Origin: Nyssa sinensis
Lineage: Eukaryota; Streptophyta; Magnoliopsida; Cornales; Nyssaceae
Direction: 5' to 3'
Assembly: GCA_008638375.1 (NCBI GenBank)
Contig: CM018038.1
Coordinates: 12,099,740 to 12,163,739 of the forward strand
DNA length: 64,000 nucleotides
Below are positions 56,871-64,000 of this stretch, one piece after another (position 1 is the first letter of the stretch; the number at the start of each line of letters is the position of its first letter). Position numbers and translations under genes: made by a program. The notes beneath the pieces were generated by a model. The model did no database searches. It saw nothing but the letters and a program-made list of their open reading frames with translations, and was not told the DNA's origin.

Positions 56871-58259
56871 AATAAAGAGAGTTAAGTGAATTTATTGATT
56901 TGCGAAGGAACTCAAAGAAATTAAAAAAAAAAAAAAAAGAAAGATTATGTGAATAAGAATTCATACAAATCAAAATTTGAGAATTTACCCCAAAAAAAAA
57001 AATTTTACAATTTGAGAGTTTGAAAATGATAATAGAGAGTTGGGAGTTTGAGAGAATTTTGTGAAAGAAATGAGAAATGTGAAATTGTGAATAAGTATTT
57101 ACAGAAAAAAAATGGTTGAGATGTGATTAGAGAAAGTTGAGGGATATAGAAAAAAAAAAAAAAAGGCAAAAGAAAACTAAAGAATTCAACATTCGGACCG
57201 TTGGTAATAGTCCAAAACCATATCATTACCAACCGTTTAAAACTCGACTCGAGAGAAAGGGGCTTGTGTAGGATGATAATTTCATCTGACCTGTCAGATC
57301 TGCTCTGTTTTATTTTTAATAGAATGAATATGAGGTCTTCGTAAAAGAGAATAGATTAAAATTGGAATATGATTTTTAAAATTTCGTCCAGCTTGATAAG
57401 TGATCATTTTGTTTTATTTATATATTAAATTTTATTTATTTATTTTTATATATATTATATTTATTAATAAATAATACTATATAAAAATAATTTTAAAATT
57501 TTTCATATTACATTCATATATTTTTTTATTAGTTATTTTAATAAAAAAAATTTATTTATTTATCAAAATAAAAGTTTTAACTTACTTAAAATATATATAT
57601 ATATCAAAATTTGGAGTCGAGTTTGGTAAAGTTAAAAATATAAACGAGATCAGGATAGGAATCGAAATAAATTTTTAAACAAAACGGGACAAAATTGAGA
57701 AATATAATTATAGTCTAAAAATATAAATAAAGTCTGAATTAAAAAAACATCATCCCATTCTAAACCTGTCCATTACCATTCATAAACATACGACTCATAC
57801 GAGCCGTTCGATTGAGTACACGTCTCCTTACTTTTCGTCAAAGTACACCATTTTTCTTTAACTTTAATCATTCAATTTGCTTGAATTGCTTCCGTTGTTT
57901 CTGGATATATATATATACATGGAAGGTATGCCAATAATGAGAAAAATAAATTGAACTCATGCTTATATTTCAAAATATATTTTGTCAATTATTACTTTTT
58001 TGTTATTTTTTCCGTTGAATCTACTTTGTTAATTATTACTTTTTTTTTTTTGTTATCTTTTCCGTTGAATCTTTGGTATCCACTAGGATGAGTCGGTTCT
58101 ATCTATATCGCAATTTTATTCTTCTTCTAATTTTTTTATAAATCTTTCCAGATTTAATTTTGGTTTCAGTCTAATCTGACTCATGTTTACCTCTACCACT
58201 AATGATGTAATTTTATATTATTTGAATACAAAATTTAATAAACATTTTGAGACAAATAG
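55622..58259. other. AT-rich intergenic DNA with SINE-like piece
   Basis: No gene seen. (TA)n at about 56830-56869. Around 56582-56700 a tRNA-like head is visible (TAGCCTAGTTGG A box, GGTTCAAGTCTC B box), listed separately. Confidence 0.5.
56580..56700 (+). mobile_element. Short tRNA-derived SINE-like sequence
   Basis: TTAGCCTAGTTGGTCA fits the Pol III A box and TGGTTCAAGTCTCATT the B box at tRNA-like spacing. It lacks a tRNA acceptor stem, so it is not a tRNA gene. Ends not resolved. Confidence 0.4.
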
Positions 58260-58516
58260 TACTTCCTCTGTCCCAAAATAAAACATTCATTTGAGAATTT
58301 TAATTTTTTTAAAATTATTATTTTATTATTTTAAAACTATTTAAATTTTTTATATTGTTTTTATTTAATTATAAATCATGTTTATATTAGGTGTAATAAA
58401 GGATAATTTTAAAAATTCATAAGTTAAAAGTACGTTAACTTTTCAAATGAGACTCTTAAAATAGAACATTGCAAAATAAAATAAAAAAACTCTTAAAATG
58501 AGATAGAAGAAATATT
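58260..58516. mobile_element. Stowaway-like MITE (degenerate)
   Basis: Left end TACTTCCTCTGTCCCAAAAT resembles the Stowaway terminus (CTCCCTCCGTCCCA) after a TA. The right end AAAATGAGATAGAAGAAAT is its rough inverse. AT-rich core with a partial internal inverse (GAGACTCTTAAAATAGAAC). Diverged, non-coding. Confidence 0.5.
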
Positions 58517-58986
58517 AATAAATAGTCTTTTTAAATAAATTTAAATTCAAATATATTAGGAGATTGTCATTCAACTTCCATTTGCTCATTTGAATTTCAT
58601 AGTTTTTTTATGATTAGATATGTACCTTTTCAAGTTCAAATAATTAAATAAAGAGCGAAAATAACTCGACTGATATATAATTATACAATTAACACGGTAC
58701 CATTAAACTGATTTACATCTTCTATCTTCTAACATACAAATGCCATTTCTAGTATATAATTTTTTATTTTTAATATATAAAAATTTAAATATCATCAAAT
58801 AATAATCTAAAATTTTCTATAGCAAAGAAAAAGAAAAGTTTGTGACAATTTTTGTTATATTTTATTTAGGATAAATCGTATTGATCTCTTTTAAAATTTA
58901 TGACAATTATATTAATTTTTTTAAAGATTTTTAAAAATATACTAACTTTTCATATTTTATTTAAATATATATATATATATATATAT
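58517..58986. other. AT-rich intergenic DNA
   Basis: No gene. Ends in a (TA)n run that is the target of the next element. Confidence 0.5.
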
Positions 58987-59599
58987 TGATGCTGCATTTT
59001 TTGGCTGATGTGTATTCCGAACTCTACTCCCTGAAGAACACTCAAAGAAGAAGATCAGAGGACCACCGAATTGGCTCCGACGGTAGCCGCTCCGATGCTT
59101 AAGTTAATAAACTGAATTGAAAAGACTACAATGTAAGTTAAAGAATGAGCATGAATGTAAGATGTACCTTAGGATTTTATTTATAGGCTACAGATTTCCT
59201 TAGTTGATTAGGACTTAGAGTCATGAATATAGGAATTTGATCATCGAATGATAGCAGTTACCATGTTGGATACTGCGCTTGAGAGATATCTGTGAGTGAC
59301 AGTTTCCTTGTTGAAGACTGTTTCCTTATTCCGAGGTCGGAAGTCCATGGTAGGCGGTGACCAGTTTGGAATCCCTCAAGCTCTGAAGGCAACAGCTCTG
59401 CAGGCCAGCTCTAGAGGAAGCTCTGCTGCTGGGGGCAGCACTTGAGGCGCCAGCTCTATAGGCCAGCTCTGGAGGAAGCTCTGTTGCTAGGGGTAGCGCT
59501 TGAAGAACCAGCTCTGCAAGCAGCTCTAGAGGCAGATGCTTTGGAAGTGCTGGCTCTGCTAAGTTTGTTAGCTCTGGAGGCGCATTTTATGGCCTATCA
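58987..59599 (-). repeat. 3' LTR of gag-only element (613 bp)
   Basis: TGATGCTGCA start and CCTATCA end. TATA box on the minus strand at 59178-59185. Includes two 58-bp units built on CCAGCTCT.GAGGAAGCTCT (about 59402-59520), a counterpart of the 28-bp array in the 781-bp LTRs. Confidence 0.82.
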
Positions 59600-59759
59600 G
59601 TTGCTCCCCCCCTCCGAGCCTCAGTTCTGTGAGATCCTTGTAGAGCTGAGGTTAGAATTTCTGAAGAGTCACACGTACTTGATGATTTATAATATACTGT
59701 TCTACAACACTTGGAAATAAAGCAAAGTTTTTATAAAGGTCGGTAGGGTGAGAAAAATG

Positions 59760-60060
59760 GATCAGACCTGGGGGTCCATACATTAAAATGAACCAAGCTT
59801 GCAACACTTGTAATGGATACAAGGCTTTAAGGGTTAATAAGATGGACCAGACCTAGGGGTCTGTTCATTTAGATGGATCAGACTTGAGGGTCTGTTCATT
59901 TAAAATGGACTAGACTTGAGGGTCTGTACATTAAGATGGACCAGACCTGCGGGTTTATACATTAAGATGGACCAGACCTGGGGGTCTGTGCATTAAGATG
60001 GACCAGACCTGAAGGTCTGTGCATTAAGATGGACCAGACCTAAAGGTCTGTGCATTATAT
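59760..60060. repeat. Short-period tandem array near the purine tract
   Basis: ATGGACCAGACCTGGGGGTC, followed by TGTGCATTAAG, recurs about nine times with a period near 30 bp and small changes. It occupies the same position as the 76-bp array of the gene-capturing element but has a different unit. Confidence 0.85.
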
Positions 60061-60319
60061 GGGAACACTTCATGTAGATATTTTAAGAAAGAAAAAAGTC
60101 TTTATCGATAATACTTCCGTTGAGTGTTCTATATTCCAAGGCCTGGGAACAGGATTCCTAGCTATGTCTTCCAACCAATAAGTCGTAAGTCTGACGATCT
60201 TTTGTAAGGTCCAGATTCTTCTACAAGTTGTTGGTAGCCTCTTGGTTAAAGCAGTCTGTTTCAAGGGTTGGCATGCCAATTTTGACAAAAATGATTGCCT
60301 TGGTGCTATAGTATGTCTT

Positions 60320-60889
60320 CAAGATTAATATACTTCCGTGCTCGTTCCATAAGTACCGCCATGTCAGCAGGAGGGCTCTTTATTAAGGAATCTTAGAAGC
60401 CCCCTTGAGCAAGGCCTGAGGTCAGAGCAGCCACTAGGAAACTTGAGCTACAATCTGTAATTTCAGTGAGTTCGGTATTAAAACGCACAATGTACTCTCT
60501 GAGGGGCTCCTCCTTGTTCTGTTTCACGTTTAACAAGAATTCAAGTCCCTTCCTCAGCCTCTTGCTAGTCATGAACCTGTCGAGGAATTGCCTACCGAGC
60601 TCGTAGAAACTGGTGATTGAGTTCGGTGGGAGGTGATGAAACCACTTCAGAGTAGTACCATTGTGGCTAGTCACAAATGTTCGGCACATAAAGGCGTCGG
60701 AAGCGCCATGTAGGGCCATGGTGTGCTGGTAATAGGAAAGGTGGTGCCCCGGATCCCCTGTCCCATCATAAGGGGTGAACTTTAGGACAACAAATTTCTT
60801 TGGCCTTTCCTCGGCCATGATAGCAGGGATGAATGGTGTGGCAAACCTTCCGAGCAGCTTGGCTAACTCGTCCTGTTCTAGAGGAATTT
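60320..60889 (-). pseudogene. Gag central and C-terminal part (gag-only element)
   Basis: The minus frame LAKLLGRFATPFIPAIM, PKKFVVLKFTPYDGTGDP, FMCRTFVTSHNGTTLKWFHH, LREYIVRFNTELTEITD, then after a stop at about 60392-60394 DSLIKSPPADMAVLMERARK. It is closely similar to residues of the gag at 968-2173. Interrupted upstream by the solo LTR after codon QIPLEQDE and by stops. It ends abruptly near 60310 where similarity to the full element stops. Confidence 0.85.
60885..60889. repeat. Target-site duplication AATTT (left)
   Basis: Repeated at 63720-63724, flanking the nested solo LTR. Confidence 0.88.
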
Positions 60890-63608
60890 TGTCACGCCCC
60901 GAATTCCAGCGAACCCGAGGCGCGAGTAACGAAACAAAAGAAAATAAAATAATAAAGGAATAAAAGATAATTAAGGACGATTACATACATTCTACATACT
61001 GTTCGGATAAATACATAAGGTCTAGTCCATTTCTTCACCACTTACAAAATAAAATACAGTCGCGGGCTTATGCCCTTACATAATATCACAAGCGCCCATC
61101 GGCCCCAATATAATCCTCAATCAGACCATCTCTATATCCCGCACAGCTGGAACATCATCTGAAATGTTTGCCCCACTAAAGGGGTCAGCTCAACATGCTG
61201 GTACAATATAATGCTAATGCAAGAAACAGAACTAAGGTCGTGGCATGTGCAAGTGTACAATTATTTCTATATGGCATTCAATGTCATGATGGCAGCATAT
61301 ACACAATAAGCAGTATATGATCAGTATGCGTGACACACCCATGCAACTCTATGCTACCCATGTCTCATGATACGGTCATTCTCCGCTGGCATGAGTACCG
61401 CCGCGTATGTCTCGCTTCACGGTCCGGAATCCGTCAGGCAGGCAAGTACCTATTGGCCGATTTTGGGTTTTTCACCACAGGATCTGCACCCTCATAATGC
61501 AAAGCACCAAGTGCTTACCCACACCATGTCCAAGGAATTACACTATGCCAATATGCTCTGATCTCATCATGTCACAATGTAATCTCAATGATGTATCTCA
61601 TCCATACATAAAGCATGCTTTCAAGTACACAATTCATAATATCAACAGTTCTTCAAAGCATATAATTCACACACCACACTAACACATGCAATATACCCAT
61701 AATCATCATCCAACTTAACAAGATAGCACGTAGCACGTAAGCATGTGAACACTCAGGCAAACATATGAACAATCAATGCAACAAAGCAAGTATTCCTAAT
61801 CTCAATTATATTTCTTACTTAGCACAATATATCGTACCTGGTAATCGATCTCAAACCAGAAAGGTATACTCGTAGTCAAGTGAAACCACCGTAAGAACAC
61901 TGAAGGTCAGGTCACCTTCTCTTTGCCTTTCCGTGTCCCTAAAATTCATAACATGAAACTCAGTTTAATCGTCACTTGAATTATGCTATTCATCAAATTT
62001 TACGTCTTTATCTTATAAGTTTCTATTTTGCTAAATTAAACTCTACTGTTGAATCCGGGACGTTGAAGAAAATAAGTTTAGGCTTTCGTAGAATTCAATT
62101 TGGGCATCTGGGTCAAAAAGGGCAAAACAGTCATTTTGCACTTTACACGGGTCCTTACATTTCGTGATCTCTTTTCACAAATCGGACTCCACGGTTGAGT
62201 CCGGAATGTTCGAGATAATAAAATTCCACTATTTGTTTACCTAATTCGGAATTCATTTGATTGTATTTCAATTCAGGGGTATTTTGGTAATTTTACACGT
62301 TGCTACGTGTCTTTTATTTTTCGGGACCCCGTCTCGTAAAACGGACCTCACCATTGGTCTCAGAATGGCCGAGATAGTCAAAATACACTAATGACTTGTC
62401 CCATTTGGACTCCGGAATTTATTTGAATATTTAATTAATTAAATTAATTAAATTAAATAATTAATTAATTAATTTAATTAATATTTTATTAATATTTTAA
62501 TCAGGTGGGTCAAAGTGTAATTTCTAACAGTTGGGGGGTCAATTCGTAATTTCTGAAAGTTCAGGGTTAAGGTTCAAATTCAAAAGGTTCAAATTCAAAG
62601 GGTTCAAATTCAAAAGGTTCAAATTCTATTTTTTTTTTTTTTTAAAACAATGGCTGACACGTGGCAGGGTGGTTCGGCCCAAGCCCGACCCGGACCCGAC
62701 CCGGACCCGGACCCGGACAGACCCTCTTCTCCCCCCCGTTTTTCCGGCGGAGCTCCGGTCACCCTCTCCGGCGCCGGTGACCGGATTTTCAGAAAATCAA
62801 GTTTTTAAACTTGATTTTCTTTGTGTTTTCGAAGCCCCTTTCGATCCCAACTTGTTCTAAAACATTTTTGGAGCTTTTTAATACTGTTTTGAGGCTTCCA
62901 ATCACAACGAAAAATCAGATTTTTCTCCCTATGGCCGTGACCTGCACCTCCCTCTTTCTCCCTCATTTTTCAACCGTTTTCTATCATTTTTGTTGCGTTT
63001 TAATCCTTACATGATGCTCTACAAGATTCTACAATTTAAATCAACTGAAATGCTCTAAAAAAAATTTGAAACCGAAGCAACCCACTTACCAATTTTCGGC
63101 CGTCTCTCTCTCTAGCCGTGCAGGTTTCTCTCTTCTCCTTCAGTTCCTCCCGGTTGCTTCTGCTTCTTTAGAACTCTCTCCTCTTTGCCCTCGGTCTCTC
63201 CTTTCTTCTCTTTTCTCCTCTAACCGAGACTAGCTCCTTTCCTCTTTATTTTCTCTCTCTATATTCCTCTCTCTCTCTCTCTATAAATCCTACGAATTCC
63301 GACCTTCTCCCAACTCTCTTCACTCATGTACACCTACAAAACCCCACTCATGCACTCACCTAACCCCCTTACACACCCACTGCCACACACCACCTCCCTT
63401 TGAGTGTATAACACTCCACACATGCACCTACACGGCACACACATATACACACTGTTCCATACACATATATATATATATATTCACATATATATTTACACAT
63501 TTAAGTACACATACCCATATGCACACACATATATACACCAACAAAATTTAAATTATATATATATATACACATATATATATATATATACACATACACATTA
63601 CCATTATC

Positions 63609-63652
<44 letters not shown>

Positions 63653-63719
63653 TAAAAAAAATATTTAATAACCAACGAAAAATTTTTATATAAAAAAAAA
63701 AATTTTCCGGGTTATTACA
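60890..63719. mobile_element. Solo LTR of a large-LTR gypsy-type element (2,830 bp), nested in gag
   Basis: Begins TGTCACGCCCCG and ends GGGTTATTACA, flanked by AATTT. The gag reading resumes exactly on the other side. Same general type as 50816-54683 but about 1 kb shorter and clearly diverged. Contains a GC-rich patch of repeated CCCGGACCCGG words (62690-62720), pyrimidine-rich DNA, a TATAAA box near 63283, microsatellites (TA; AAT at 63610-63651). No coding domain. Confidence 0.82.
63610..63651. repeat. (AAT)14 microsatellite
   Basis: Uninterrupted trinucleotide run inside the solo LTR, 68 bp from its right end. Confidence 0.9.
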
Positions 63720-63724
63720 AATTT
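63720..63724. repeat. Target-site duplication AATTT (right)
   Basis: Exact copy of 60885-60889. Confidence 0.88.
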
Positions 63725-64000
63725 GAGTACCCCTCATAACGACAGTATGGTCCAGAGAATCTACCACTTCTTCAGCTCTCTGTGGGCCCCTAGGTAGGAT
63801 TGGTTGTTGCGAGTCCAGCCTTGCGGCTTCAAGGCCTATATGGATAAGATGATCTCGGCCTATGGCCGGGAAATTACTTTGGTCTTCCTAGACTAGAGGA
63901 GCAAGAGCCGCTTGAGGTTGAAACTCTTATGGTGCTGGATTTGCTCCCGAAGCCGCAGGGGTTGGAGCCCTAGTGGTGCTTCGATAGTGAACTTTTGGAA
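63725..64000 (-). pseudogene. Gag N-terminal part (gag-only element), runs off window
   Basis: The minus strand reads VHYRSTT at the window edge, then EDQSNFPAIGRDHLIH, LDSQQPILPRGPQRAEEVV, TVVMRGTQI, collinear with the N-terminal third of the gag at 968-2173. Two in-frame stops (63927-63929 and 63893-63895) show it is dead. Confidence 0.82.

Larger units (their letters stand above)
58987..64000 (-). mobile_element. Gag-only Tat-like LTR element, interrupted, runs off window
   Basis: From left: LTR (58987-59599), G-rich purine tract, tandem repeats (59760-60060), a short non-coding part, then gag on the minus strand (60320-60889 and 63725-64000) split by a solo LTR. No protease, RT or integrase remains between gag and the 3' LTR, so this copy is non-autonomous. 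LTR, tract and gag are homologous to the elements at 22687 and 1-2769. The 5' LTR lies beyond the window. Confidence 0.83.

Noticed and set aside
63404..63655. His/Tyr/Asn-rich small frames near the AAT repeat
   Set aside because: Pure translation of (CA/TA)n and (AAT)n microsatellites.

Overview
The window is nuclear DNA of a flowering plant, most likely a woody eudicot. The evidence is an intron-containing elongator tRNA-Met, plant-specific gene families (VQ-motif, AUF-type F-box, plant mTERF, NDR1/HIN1-like LEA_2), and a dense, nested load of Ty3/gypsy, Ty1/copia, LINE, SINE-like and MITE sequences in AT-rich intergenic DNA. There are no prokaryotic features.

Host genes are sparse and apparently single-exon: an F-box protein of the auxin-up-regulated F-box type (5806-6840, +), an organellar mTERF protein (13007-14140, -), a basic/acidic 'protamine P1-like' plant protein (19811-20773, +), a VQ-motif protein (38933-40252, +) and an elongator tRNA-Met (32118-32202, -). 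A decayed NDR1/HIN1-like (LEA_2) pseudogene lies at 3134-3676 (-).

Transposable elements by region: (1) 1-2769, the 5' end of a Tat/Ogre-like Ty3/gypsy element on the minus strand, with LTR, primer binding site, gag and protease. (2) 10747-11894, a 5'-truncated LINE with a 14-bp target-site duplication (TSD). (3) 22687-30557, a complete, very young non-autonomous LTR retrotransposon with 781-bp LTRs in which I see no difference and a perfect 5-bp TSD. (4) 47149-55621, a Ty1/copia element with very short LTRs, interrupted by a 3,868-bp solo LTR (50816-54683, TSD CATTG). (5) 58987-64000+, a gag-only relative of elements 1 and 3, interrupted by a second solo LTR of the same large-LTR type (60890-63719, TSD AATTT). 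Several MITE families and a tRNA-derived SINE are scattered between them.

The most notable system is the 22687-30557 element. It has no gag or pol. Instead it carries pieces of several unrelated host genes, all in the element's own transcriptional sense (minus strand): a 60S ribosomal protein L39-like segment (a second, weaker one lies further on), an alpha/beta-hydrolase of epoxide-hydrolase type, an NRT1/PTR-family transporter, the RNA polymerase subunit RPABC4/NRPB12, and tRNase Z, plus several exon-like pieces I could not identify. It shares terminal sequence, primer binding site and polypurine-tract region with the gag-bearing elements at both ends of the window. This suggests a family in which relatives supply proteins in trans while some members have become gene-fragment carriers.
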